The translations under genes were made by a program, and so were the position numbers. The notes beneath the pieces are model-generated. The model worked only from the letters and a program-made list of their open reading frames with translations, made no database searches and had not been told where the DNA came from. A stretch of DNA of 64,000 nucleotides from CAVVPY01 sp963750295. Its GTDB lineage: Bacteria > Actinomycetota > Actinomycetes > Mycobacteriales > Jatrophihabitantaceae. The stretch spans positions 62,001-126,000 of the forward strand of contig CAVVPY010000008.1 of NCBI GenBank assembly GCA_963750295.1, read 5' to 3'. Below are positions 41,219 through 49,383 of the stretch, one piece after another (the stretch's first letter is position 1; every line of letters begins with the position of its first letter).

Positions 41219-42538
41219 GTGAACAGGCCACGGTTGTCGATCATCGGCACCGGCTATCTGGGAACGACGCACGCGGTGTGCATGGTCGAACTCGGCTATG
41301 ACGTCATCGCCCTGGACGTCGACGTGGCGAGGATCGACCAGTTGCGCAACGGCGAGGTGCCGTTCTTCGAGCCGGAGCTGCCCGAACTGCTGGCCAAGCA
41401 TGTCGACGGCGGCCGGCTGCGCTTCACGACCTCCTACGACGAGGTCGCCGAGTTCGCCGACGTCCACTTCATCTGCGTCGGGACGCCGCAGCAGGACGGT
41501 GAGCTGGCCGCCGACCTGGCCTACGTCGAGGCGGCGTTCTCGTCGCTGGCGCCGCTGCTCACGCGCAAGGTGCTCGTCGCGGGCAAGTCGACCGTCCCGG
41601 CCGGGACGGCCGCGCGGATGGAGCGGCTGCTCCAGCGGCTCGCACCCTGTGCGGATGTCGAGCTGGCGTGGAATCCCGAGTTCCTGCGGGAGGGTTTCGC
41701 GGTTCGGGACACGTTGCAGCCGGATCGGCTGGTGTTCGGCGTCCGGACGCCGTGGGCCGAGCAACAGCTGCGGGCCGCGTACGCGCCGGTCATCGACACG
41801 GGGACGCCGGTCGTCGTCACCGACTTCGCGACGGCCGAGCTGGTCAAGGTTGCCGCGAACTCGTTCCTGGCGACCAAGATCTCGTTCATCAACGCGATGG
41901 CCGAGGTGTGCGAGGTCACCGGCGCGGACGTGACCCAACTGGCCGAGGCGATCGGTTACGACGAGCGGATCGGACGGCGCTTCCTCAACGCCGGCCTCGG
42001 CTTCGGTGGCGGTTGCCTGCCCAAGGACATCCGGGCCTTCATCGCGCGCGCCGGCGAACTCGGCGTCGACCAGGCGGTCTCGTTCCTGCACGAGGTGGAC
42101 GCGATCAACCTGCGCCGGCGGGCACGCACGGTCGAGCTCGGCCTCGACCTGCTCGACGGGTCCTACCGTGGCTGCCGGGTCGCCGTCCTGGGTGCGGCGT
42201 TCAAGCCGAACTCCGATGACATCCGCGAGTCGCCGGCACTGGACGTCGCGGCGGCGATCGGGCGGCGCGGCGCGGACGTGATCGTGTACGACCCGCAGGC
42301 GCTCGACAACGCCCGGCGCGTGCACCCCGAACTGTTCTACGCCGATTCACTCGATGACGCGCTGCGCGGGGCCGACATCGTCTTCCTGCTCACCGAGTGG
42401 GACGAGTTCCGAGCGCTCGACCCGCACCGGACGGCCACGCTCGTCGCCCGGTGCAACGTCGTGGACGGGCGCAACGTCCTCGACCCGAAGCAGTGGCGTG
42501 CTGCCGGCTGGACCTATCGCTCGCTCGGCCGGCCCTGA
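41219..42538 (+). CDS. ugd: UDP-glucose/GDP-mannose dehydrogenase family (UDP-glucose 6-dehydrogenase)
   Basis: 439 aa. LSIIGTGYLGTTHAVCMVELG is the NAD-binding N-terminus, NPEFLREGFAVRDT the central motif, and GFGGGCLPKDIRAF contains the catalytic cysteine of UDP-sugar 6-dehydrogenases. FKPNSDDIRESPALDV closes the C-terminal domain. It makes UDP-glucuronate (or a related uronate) for cell-surface polymers. A truncated nuclease-like reading frame begins directly after its stop. Confidence 0.92.
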   Translation: MNRPRLSIIGTGYLGTTHAVCMVELGYDVIALDVDVARIDQLRNGEVPFFEPELPELLAKHVDGGRLRFTTSYDEVAEFADVHFICVGTPQQDGELAADLAYVEAAFSSLAPLLTRKVLVAGKSTVPAGTAARMERLLQRLAPCADVELAWNPEFLREGFAVRDTLQPDRLVFGVRTPWAEQQLRAAYAPVIDTGTPVVVTDFATAELVKVAANSFLATKISFINAMAEVCEVTGADVTQLAEAIGYDERIGRRFLNAGLGFGGGCLPKDIRAFIARAGELGVDQAVSFLHEVDAINLRRRARTVELGLDLLDGSYRGCRVAVLGAAFKPNSDDIRESPALDVAAAIGRRGADVIVYDPQALDNARRVHPELFYADSLDDALRGADIVFLLTEWDEFRALDPHRTATLVARCNVVDGRNVLDPKQWRAAGWTYRSLGRP

Positions 42539-42539
42539 C

Positions 42540-42995
42540 CGCCGGCTCCGCGGCACGCTGCGCGCCCGACGGACGGTGGCACACCTCGACGGAGCCTCAC
42601 GGTCGCGTCCTGAGTCCCGGATCCGGGCAGGGCTGGTACTGGCCGGACTGCCCAAGCCGCGGGTCAACGAGCCGATCTTCGACGAGCACGGCGGCTGGCT
42701 GCTCGAACCGGACCTGCACTACCGCGAGGGCCGGATCGCGATCGAGTTCAACGGCGCGGACCACGCAGACGTCGAGCGCATGCGCAAGGACTCGGTGCGC
42801 ACCCTGGACGCGCAGCGGGCGGACCGGGCGATGCGGATCTACACGACCGCACACGCGTTCGGGCGGCTGCCCGAGGTGGTCACCGATGTCGAAGGACTCC
42901 TCGCCCGCCGCGCGCCCGAATTGCTCACCACCCGCTACCTCGCGAATCGAGTGACGGACCGCGGTGTCCGGAGACGGAGAAATCGCCGTCTCTGA
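42540..42995 (+). pseudogene. Remnant of a DUF559-type nuclease-domain protein (AbiEi-like C-terminus)
   Basis: Immediately after the ugd stop an open frame encodes RRTVAHLDGASRSRPESRIR, LVLAGLPKPRVNEP and RIAIEFNGADHADVERMR. This is the C-terminal nuclease-fold region of actinobacterial DUF559/AbiEi-like proteins. The helix-turn-helix and N-terminal half are missing and there is no plausible start codon or ribosome site, so it looks like a 5'-truncated relic. Its last codons run into the left arm of the palindromic repeat copy B, which may have displaced the original C-terminus. Confidence 0.55.
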
Positions 42996-43023
42996 TCATC
43001 CGAAGTCGTCACTCGATGCGAGG
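42938..43023. repeat. Nested palindromic element, copy B
   Basis: Outer arms: CCTCGC + ATCGAGTGACG on the left (42938-42956, 2-nt bulge) pair with CGTCACTCGAT + GCGAGG on the right (43007-43023). Inner hairpin: GAGACGG (42971-42977), 8-nt loop AGAAATCG, CCGTCTC (42986-42992). Same orientation as copy A (both loops contain AAATC). The outermost six pairs differ from copy A on both sides (CCTGCG/CGCAGG against CCTCGC/GCGAGG) yet still pair. Confidence 0.75.
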
Positions 43024-43033
43024 GAGCAGCGGG

Positions 43034-43645
43034 TCAGGGGTCGAGCGTGATCCGCACCGCGAGAAACTGGTCCGGCATGGCTTCGAGCACGCGGCGCTTC
43101 GGGTCCTTCACCGACAGCCACGGCCCGGTCACCAGCGCGGCGAGGGGCACCAGCCGTGCATCGGCCAGCACGGCGCGGACGGCCGGCCGGTCACCCCCGA
43201 CCACCAGGGCGTCGAGGTCGGTGCCGAGCAGTACCCGCGCTGCCGCGTCGGCGGCCGAGGCGAAGGCCGCAGTCGCCTGGTTGGCGCGCCGGCGCGCGTA
43301 ACGCTGCTGCGACCACCCACCGGCCTTGGTCGTGCTCTGGACGTAGGACGAGTCGACCTTCGACGAGATCAGTTCCGGCCCGTCGAACACACCGGCCGCG
43401 AAGCCCGCGCGCCGGACGAGCAGCACGCCGACCCGCCGCCGGCGCCGCAGATGCACGAGCAGATCGGCGACCCGGGTGCCCGCGAGCGGTGGGAAGGGCA
43501 CCTCGATCGTCGCGGTCGCGGCATCGGCGGCCGTCAGCGTCACCCCGGTCGGTGTCACCGACGGCGTGACCGCCCCGTGCCGGTCGGCGAATCCGTCGAT
43601 CCAGCGGCTCAGGCGCTCGAACCCGACGCTGACAACCCGCGCCAC
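43034..43645 (-). CDS. acVLRF1 family peptidyl-tRNA hydrolase
   Basis: 203 aa. The central AGGWSQQRYARRRANQA segment is the G-x-S-Q-x-R catalytic loop of the VLRF1/eRF1-like fold, preceded by KVDSSYVQSTTKAGG. Actinobacterial VLRF1 proteins are proposed to release nascent chains from stalled ribosomes. GTG 43645 is chosen because it begins the conserved N-terminus one base after the stop of the ABC permease gene, implying coupling. A link between the transporter and ribosome rescue is not otherwise supported. Confidence 0.8.
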   Translation of the reverse strand: MARVVSVGFERLSRWIDGFADRHGAVTPSVTPTGVTLTAADAATATIEVPFPPLAGTRVADLLVHLRRRRRVGVLLVRRAGFAAGVFDGPELISSKVDSSYVQSTTKAGGWSQQRYARRRANQATAAFASAADAAARVLLGTDLDALVVGGDRPAVRAVLADARLVPLAALVTGPWLSVKDPKRRVLEAMPDQFLAVRITLDP

Positions 43646-43646
43646 G

Positions 43647-44552
43647 TCAGCTCGTGATGTCCTTGCGATCGAAGCGCAGCCACGCGATCGCCACGAAGAT
43701 CGCGAAGTAGACCAGCGCCAACCCGGTGCCGCGCACCATGTTGTCCCACTGGATCGGTGCGGTGAGCGCGTCGGTCCACGAGTAGTTCCAGTGCGTCGGC
43801 AGGTAGTGCCGGTAGACGCCGAGCGCGGTGATCTGATCGATGATGTTCGACACCACGACCAGCAGCGTCGCACCACCCACGGCTCCGAGCGGGTTGTCGA
43901 CGCTGACGCTGAGCAGGAATGCCAGCCCGGCGACGACGAGCAACTGCCCGCAGACGTAGGTGACGATGATCGCCAGCCGCGCCCACGAGGACGTCGTGTC
44001 GAACGAGGTCCCCAGCGGCGCTTGCGCAGGCGACCAGCCGAAGACGACGCCGCCCACCAGATAGGCCCAAATCGGCAACACGAAGTTGGCCGCGACCGAC
44101 AGCAGGCCGGCGACGATGAGCTTCTGCCGCAACAACCGCGAGCGCGGGACCGGTTGGGCGAGCAGGTACCGCAGCGACGCCCACGTCGCCTCGCTCGCGA
44201 CGGTGTCGCCGCAGAACAGGGACACCACGACCACGAGCAGGAAGCCCACCGACGCGAACTCGGTGAACAGCGCGAAGTTGGACGCGCCCGCGGTGGCCAG
44301 GCTGACCAACCCGGGTGCGTCGCTGCCGGCGCCGCCGCCCACCTTGAACGCCAACGCGATGATGATCGGCAGGATCAGCAGGACCGCGAACGTGAGCTGG
44401 GTGCGCCGCCGCTTGATCTGCCGGGCGAACTCGACGCGCAGGCTGAGCGTCCGGCGCGGGTCGAAGTTGGGCGGCTCGCCCGGACCCATCCCGGCCAGCC
44501 GGTTGTGTACGCCGCGCCGGGTCGGGGCGACCCGGGTACCGGGATTGGTCAT
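43647..44552 (-). CDS. ABC-2 type transporter permease
   Basis: 301 aa. About six hydrophobic segments (LTFAVLLILPIIIALAF, VGFLLVVVVSLFCGD, ANFVLPIWAYLVGGVVFGW, IIVTYVCGQLLVVAGLAFLL, VYFAIFVAIAWL) with GDTVASEATWASLRYLLAQP, the ABC-2 permease signature loop. The start overlaps the upstream fusion ATPase by 4 bp (ATGA), so it forms the membrane partner of that ATPase. Cargo unknown. Confidence 0.88.
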   Translation of the reverse strand: MTNPGTRVAPTRRGVHNRLAGMGPGEPPNFDPRRTLSLRVEFARQIKRRRTQLTFAVLLILPIIIALAFKVGGGAGSDAPGLVSLATAGASNFALFTEFASVGFLLVVVVSLFCGDTVASEATWASLRYLLAQPVPRSRLLRQKLIVAGLLSVAANFVLPIWAYLVGGVVFGWSPAQAPLGTSFDTTSSWARLAIIVTYVCGQLLVVAGLAFLLSVSVDNPLGAVGGATLLVVVSNIIDQITALGVYRHYLPTHWNYSWTDALTAPIQWDNMVRGTGLALVYFAIFVAIAWLRFDRKDITS

Positions 44553-47176
44553 TCGTCGGCTCCGATGAGATCGAGGAACACGTCTTCCAGGGCGCGCCGC
44601 GCCGGCACCGGAACCGCATCGATTCCCGCTGCGGCCAGCACCGCTGCGGCGCGCGCGGGATCCGGCACGGCCAGCTGGGTGCCGCCCGAGCCGGCGATCT
44701 CGGCAACCGATCCGGCTGCGACCAGCTCGCCCTTGTGCATCACGACGACGTGCGTGCAGGTCTGCTCGACCTCGGCCAGCAGGTGGCTCGACACGACGAC
44801 GGTGCGTCCGGTCTCCGCATAGCGCTGCAGGACCTCGCGCATCTCGGCGATCTGGGGCGGGTCGAGGCCGTTGGTCGGCTCGTCGAGGACGAGGACCTCG
44901 GGCAGCCCGAGCATCGCTTGCGCGATCCCGAGGCGCTGCTTCATGCCGTGGCTGTAGGTACGCACCTTGCGATCGACGGACGGGCCCAGACCCGCGATGT
45001 CCAGCGCGATGTCGAAGCTCGCCTCGTCGGCGGGACGACCGGTGGCCGCCCAGTACAGGTGCAGGTTCTCGCGCCCGGACAGGTGCGGCAGGAACCCAGG
45101 TCCTTCGATGAACGCCCCGACGCGGGAGAGGACGGACGCGCCCGGTGTCACCGGTTGGCCGAACACGTGCAGCACCCCGGCCGTCGGCGTGATCAGCCCG
45201 ACCAGCACTCGCAGCGCCGTGGTCTTGCCGGCACCGTTCGGCCCGAGCAGCCCGACGACCTGTCCGCGCTCGACGCGGAAACTCACGTTGTCGACCGCGC
45301 GGAAACCGCCCGCGTACTCCTTCACCAGCCCGCGGATGCTGATCGGCACCTCGGCCAGCGACGGGTCCGGACGCACGACCCGCCGTCTGCGCCGCAGCTC
45401 CAGGCTCACCCCGAGCAGGACGGCCAGGCACGTCGCCACGCCGGTGATCAGCCACGCCATCGGGTGCCCGGTCGTGACAACCCGTCCGTCGAGCGTGGGG
45501 ATGGTGACAGTCGTCGGGTTGCCTGCCAGGCCGATCGTGTACGTGCGCGGGTCCTGCGCGTTCTGGTAGGCGAAGTCGGTGGTCGCCACCGTCAGGACGA
45601 GGCGGTTCCCGGCCGGGACGGTGTACACGATCGACGGCAACCGGACCGTGACCGTCCGCGGCTGACCCGGTTTCAGGTCGGTCAGGTACAGCGGCGCGAT
45701 CAGCAGCGAGGGCAGCGTGGCCCCGAAGGCGGCGTCATTACTGACCCCTTGGCCACCGCCGCGCAACGCGGCGTCGATCGCCCTGCCGCTCGCATCACGC
45801 AGGGTCGCGAACAGCGTGGCGTCCCCGCCGCTCTGCGAGGTCACCGACAACGACACGGTGGACGAGCCGCCGATCGACATGCTCTGGGACAGCTTCGGCG
45901 AGACGAACCCGGCGATCTGGCCAGGCTGCACCGACAGCCCCCCGGCGAGGCCGCCGAACCTGCCGAACAACCCCGACAGTCCGGGGATGGACGTGATCGC
46001 GGCGGGCACGCCGCCGGCGGGAGCCGCGATGCGCTGCGGCGGCCCGGCCAACGTCACCGACGTGGTGCTCTGCCGGACCCCGCCGATGCCGGGGAACCCG
46101 GGAAGGACGACGCGACGCTCGTCGCCGGTGTCTGAAGCACCCGATTGCGACGAGCTCTGCTGATCGACCGAGAATTCCTGGGTGCCGGTGATGCCCGCGC
46201 CGAAGGCCCGCCCGAACCAGTCGAGCGCCGCCGTGGTGGCGGTGCTCTCGCCGGTGCCGAACGCGTCGTGACCACCCGCGCGCCACACCACCTGCACCGG
46301 CGTGCCGTTCGCCGCGATGCCGCGGGCGTTCGCGGTGGCCTCCGAGAGCGGGAACAGCGAGTCCTGCTCACCCTGGGTCAGCAGCGTCGGCGCGGTGATC
46401 TTGTCGAGGACGGACGCCGGGCTCGCTCGCCGCAGCAGGGTGAGCAACTGCGCATTGGGACGGCCCGTCTCGGCGGCGGCCTGGTAGGCGCGGCAGGCAT
46501 CGGGGGCGAACCGGCCGCAGGCGACCGTGCCGCCCTCGCCGAAGGCGTTGCCGAACAGCTGGCCGGTCCAGAGCTTCTTGAACACGCCCGGCTGGTCGCC
46601 GACTGCGTTCGGGAACAGCGCATGCGTCAGGTCGTTCCAGGTGATGTCCGCGGCGACGGCCCGGATGCGGGGGTCGGTGCCGGCGAGCAGCAGGGCCAGG
46701 CCACCGCCGTACGAGGCGCCGGCCACCCCGATCTGCGGCCGGCCGTTCTTCGTGGCCACCTGGTCCATGGCGGCGAGCCGATCGACGAGCAGGCTCGCGT
46801 CCTGCACCTCGTAGTCGGGCTGGTCCAGGTGGACCTTGCCCCCGGAGCGACCGAATCCGCGTGCCGTCCAGGTCAGCACCACGTAGCCGCGGCCGGCCAT
46901 CGTCCGCGCTTCCCCCGCGACCGAGTCCTTGGTCCCGCCGAAACCGTGGGCGAGCAGGATGGCCGGGGCAGGCGTCGATTGCGGCAGGTAGAGCGTGGTG
47001 TCCAGGCGCACCGGCTTGCCGTTCTCCGGCGTACCGGTCGCGAAGGCCGACGACGTGGTGACCGAGGAGGACGAAGCGCCGAACGCGTTGATCGCGACGA
47101 TCGCGATCAGGACGGCGACGACGCCGATGACTGTCCATCGCGAGCGCAGCCGTCTGAGCAGCCCCGCACGCGTCAT
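44549..47176 (-). CDS. Exported alpha/beta serine hydrolase (S15/CocE-like) fused to a cytoplasmic ABC ATPase
   Basis: 875 aa. A basic N-terminus and membrane helix (about 14-34) precede an extracytoplasmic alpha/beta hydrolase with S155 (GASYGGG), D272 (GEQDSLF) and H303 (GGHDAFG), then a beta-sandwich (about 360-565) like that of X-Pro dipeptidyl peptidases/CocE. A second helix (573-594) returns to the cytoplasm, where residues about 611-875 form an ABC ATPase: Walker A GPNGAGKT (645-652), signature YSHGMKQRLG, Walker B VLVLDEPTNGLDP. One frame, no break. It is co-translated with an ABC-2 permease, so hydrolase and pump are physically linked. TAGGGT lies 6 nt before the ATG. Confidence 0.88.
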   Translation of the reverse strand: MTRAGLLRRLRSRWTVIGVVAVLIAIVAINAFGASSSSVTTSSAFATGTPENGKPVRLDTTLYLPQSTPAPAILLAHGFGGTKDSVAGEARTMAGRGYVVLTWTARGFGRSGGKVHLDQPDYEVQDASLLVDRLAAMDQVATKNGRPQIGVAGASYGGGLALLLAGTDPRIRAVAADITWNDLTHALFPNAVGDQPGVFKKLWTGQLFGNAFGEGGTVACGRFAPDACRAYQAAAETGRPNAQLLTLLRRASPASVLDKITAPTLLTQGEQDSLFPLSEATANARGIAANGTPVQVVWRAGGHDAFGTGESTATTAALDWFGRAFGAGITGTQEFSVDQQSSSQSGASDTGDERRVVLPGFPGIGGVRQSTTSVTLAGPPQRIAAPAGGVPAAITSIPGLSGLFGRFGGLAGGLSVQPGQIAGFVSPKLSQSMSIGGSSTVSLSVTSQSGGDATLFATLRDASGRAIDAALRGGGQGVSNDAAFGATLPSLLIAPLYLTDLKPGQPRTVTVRLPSIVYTVPAGNRLVLTVATTDFAYQNAQDPRTYTIGLAGNPTTVTIPTLDGRVVTTGHPMAWLITGVATCLAVLLGVSLELRRRRRVVRPDPSLAEVPISIRGLVKEYAGGFRAVDNVSFRVERGQVVGLLGPNGAGKTTALRVLVGLITPTAGVLHVFGQPVTPGASVLSRVGAFIEGPGFLPHLSGRENLHLYWAATGRPADEASFDIALDIAGLGPSVDRKVRTYSHGMKQRLGIAQAMLGLPEVLVLDEPTNGLDPPQIAEMREVLQRYAETGRTVVVSSHLLAEVEQTCTHVVVMHKGELVAAGSVAEIAGSGGTQLAVPDPARAAAVLAAAGIDAVPVPARRALEDVFLDLIGADE

Positions 47177-47182
47177 CAGGTC

Positions 47183-47188
47183 ACCCTA
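47183..47188 (-). promoter_or_regulatory. Putative -10 (TAGGGT), leaderless hydrolase-ABC fusion gene
   Basis: On the minus strand TAGGGT ends 6 nt before ATG 47176. Confidence 0.45.
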
Positions 47189-47267
47189 CGGACTGCGCCT
47201 GTGGTGCGGTCGGCGACCGAGTCCCACGTGAACGGCGGAGCGCCTGATCGAAACACCCGGCACGGGT

Positions 47268-47273
47268 TAGGTT
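47268..47273 (+). promoter_or_regulatory. Putative -10 (TAGGTT), leaderless cupin gene
   Basis: TAGGTT ends 7 nt before ATG 47281. Confidence 0.45.
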
Positions 47274-47280
47274 GCCTCGT

Positions 47281-47685
47281 ATGCAGGTCATTGCCTCTGG
47301 CTCGCCGGTGACCGAACTCGTCGACAGCACCCGGTTCACCGGCCGGGTCTGGCGGACGGACTACATCGAAGCGGCCGACGCCGACGCGCTCTCGGGCGTG
47401 CGGTTTCTCTACGAGCCCGGCGCGCGCTCGTTCTGGCATGTGCACGAACACGAGCAGGCGATCATCGCGGTGTTCGGGAGCGGGCTCGTGTGCTGGGAGG
47501 GGCTGGACCGGCCGAGGACGCTCGAGGCCGGCGACTGGTGGCACGTCGAGCCGGGCGTTGCGCACTGGCACGGAGCCACGCCGCACACCCCGTTCGCCCA
47601 CCTCGCGGTGACCGCCGGCGGCGCGACGCACTGGCAGCACGAGGTCGCCGACCACGACTACCTGGCCGGCCCGAGCACCGGCTAG
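47281..47685 (+). CDS. Cupin-domain protein
   Basis: 134 aa. A single cupin barrel with the metal ligands in FWHVHEHEQAI (HxHxxE type) and VEPGVAHWHGATP (late histidines). Possible small-molecule dioxygenase, isomerase or sensor; substrate unknown. ATG 47281 follows TAGGTT by 7 nt; an in-frame codon 9 nt upstream is less likely. The 3' end overlaps the convergent purE gene by 4 bp. Confidence 0.85.
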   Translation: MQVIASGSPVTELVDSTRFTGRVWRTDYIEAADADALSGVRFLYEPGARSFWHVHEHEQAIIAVFGSGLVCWEGLDRPRTLEAGDWWHVEPGVAHWHGATPHTPFAHLAVTAGGATHWQHEVADHDYLAGPSTG

Positions 47686-48176
47686 CGCAGCCGGTTCTGC
47701 AACGCGGCGTCCTTGGCGCGGGCCGATTCGGCCAGCTCGGTCTGGAACGCGGCCATCCGGTCGACCAATGCCTCATCGGCCACCGCCAGGATGCGGACGG
47801 CCAGCAGCCCGGCGTTGCGCGCACCCCCGACCGACACCGTCGCGACCGGCACCCCGGCCGGCATCTGCACGATCGACAGCAGCGAGTCCAGCCCGTCGAG
47901 ATGCTGCAACGGAACCGGCACGCCGATGACCGGCAGCGTGGTCAGGGACGCGACCATGCCTGGCAGGTGCGCGGCACCGCCGGCGCCGGCGATGATCACC
48001 TTGAGTCCTCGCCCGGCCGCGTCGCGGGCGTAGGCGGCCATGTCGAGCGGCGTGCGGTGGGCCGAGACCACCCGCGCCTCGTAGGCGACGTCGAACTCGT
48101 CGAGCGCCTCGGTCGCGGCCGACATCACCGTCCAGTCCGAGTCGCTGCCCATGATTACGCCGACGGACACGGTCAC
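47682..48176 (-). CDS. purE: N5-carboxyaminoimidazole ribonucleotide mutase
   Basis: 164 aa. GVIMGSDSDW, VVSAHRTPLDM, AGAGGAAHLPGM and GVPVPLQHLDGLDSLLS are class I PurE signatures. It moves the carboxyl group of N5-CAIR to give CAIR in purine synthesis, using the product of PurK. GTG 48176 overlaps the purK stop (GTGA), so the two are coupled. The mycobacterial order fadE25-purE-purK-gtrA is partly retained. Confidence 0.95.
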   Translation of the reverse strand: MTVSVGVIMGSDSDWTVMSAATEALDEFDVAYEARVVSAHRTPLDMAAYARDAAGRGLKVIIAGAGGAAHLPGMVASLTTLPVIGVPVPLQHLDGLDSLLSIVQMPAGVPVATVSVGGARNAGLLAVRILAVADEALVDRMAAFQTELAESARAKDAALQNRLR

Positions 48177-49333
48177 CGCGCATCTCCATTCGAGAGGTAG
48201 TCGGCCGCGGCGCGTGCCCGGCCACGCACGCTGTCGAGATCGGCACCGAGCGCGGTGACGTGGCCGACCTTGCGGCCCGGACGGAAACCCTTGCCGTACA
48301 GGTGGATCTTCACATCCGGCCAGCGGGCCAGGCAGTGGTGCACCCGCTCGTCGATGCCATTCGGCACGACCCCATCAGGCCCGCCGAGCAGGTTGGCCAT
48401 GACCACCACCGCAGCGGTCGGCGTGGTCGAGCCGAGCGGGTAGTCGAGGACGGCGCGCAGGTGCTGCTCGAACTGGGAGGTGCGGGCGCCCTCGATCGTC
48501 CAGTGCGCCGAGTTGTGCGGACGCATCGCGAGTTCGTTCACCAGCAACCGTCCGTCCACCGTCTCGAACAACTCGACCGCGAGCACGCCGGTCACGCCGA
48601 GTTCGGCGGCCAGGCGCAGCGCGAGTTGCTGTGCCTCGTCCGCGAGGTCGTCGTGCAGGTCCGGTGCGGGCGCGATCACCTCGACGCAGATGCCGTCGCG
48701 CTGCACGGTCTCGACGACCGGCCAGGCGGCACCCTGCCCCCACGGCGAGCGGGCAACGACCGCAGCGAGTTCGCGCCTGATCGCCACCTTCTGCTCGGCG
48801 ATCAGCGCGGTCCCGGCCGCGAGCATCGCGTCCGCACCGGCCGCCGAGTCGATGACCCAGACCCCCTTGCCGTCGTACCCGCCGGTCGACGCCTTGAGCA
48901 CGACCGGCCAGCCCACCTCGTCCCCGAATCGCGTCACCGTGTCGCTCGAGTCGATCCGGGTCCAGCGCGGGCAGGGGACGCCCAACTCGCTGAGCCGGTC
49001 CCGCATCGCCGCCTTGTCCTGCGCGAAGCGCAGCGCCGCCGCACCCGGGTGGACGGCGACACCGTCCGCGGCCAGGGCGACGATGTGCTCGTTCGGGACG
49101 TGCTCGTGGTCCCAGGTGACGACGTCGCACCCGGCGGCGAACGCGCGCAGGTCGGCGAGCGAGCGATAGTCCCCGACCAGCACGTCCCCGGCGACCACCG
49201 CCGCGCCGTCCTCGGCCGAGTCGGCGAGCACGCGCAACGACTGGCCGAGGGCGATCGCGGCCTGGTGCGTCATGCGGGCCAGCTGGCCCGCGCCGACCAT
49301 GCCGACGACCGGCAGTCCGGTGCGGGCGTCCAC
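48173..49333 (-). CDS. purK: N5-carboxyaminoimidazole ribonucleotide synthase
   Basis: 386 aa. VGMVGAGQLARMTHQAAI at the N-terminus, KASTGGYDGKGVWVI in the ATP-grasp lid, and LAVELFETVDGRLLVNELAMRPHNSAH are PurK motifs. It carboxylates AIR with ATP and bicarbonate. GTG 49333 is chosen: it begins the conserved N-terminus and lies 8 nt after TAGGCT; the in-frame extension upstream overlaps the gtrA promoter. Overlaps purE by 4 bp. Confidence 0.94.
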   Translation of the reverse strand: MDARTGLPVVGMVGAGQLARMTHQAAIALGQSLRVLADSAEDGAAVVAGDVLVGDYRSLADLRAFAAGCDVVTWDHEHVPNEHIVALAADGVAVHPGAAALRFAQDKAAMRDRLSELGVPCPRWTRIDSSDTVTRFGDEVGWPVVLKASTGGYDGKGVWVIDSAAGADAMLAAGTALIAEQKVAIRRELAAVVARSPWGQGAAWPVVETVQRDGICVEVIAPAPDLHDDLADEAQQLALRLAAELGVTGVLAVELFETVDGRLLVNELAMRPHNSAHWTIEGARTSQFEQHLRAVLDYPLGSTTPTAAVVVMANLLGGPDGVVPNGIDERVHHCLARWPDVKIHLYGKGFRPGRKVGHVTALGADLDSVRGRARAAADYLSNGDAR

Positions 49334-49341
49334 GGCGCATG

Positions 49342-49347
49342 AGCCTA
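49342..49347 (-). promoter_or_regulatory. Putative -10 (TAGGCT), leaderless purK
   Basis: On the minus strand TAGGCT ends 8 nt before GTG 49333. Confidence 0.4.
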
Positions 49348-49366
49348 GGCGATGACTGCCGCGCAG

Positions 49367-49372
49367 TAAGCT
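49367..49372 (+). promoter_or_regulatory. Putative -10 (TAAGCT) of gtrA-like gene
   Basis: TAAGCT lies 11 nt before ATG 49384, giving a leader of only a few nucleotides. Confidence 0.35.
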
Positions 49373-49383
49373 GCACACTCGCC

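Noticed and set aside
42938..43023. Palindromic element considered as a simple intrinsic terminator
   Set aside because: No T-run, and a nested two-stem design shared with another locus is more complex than a terminator. Kept as a repeat element.
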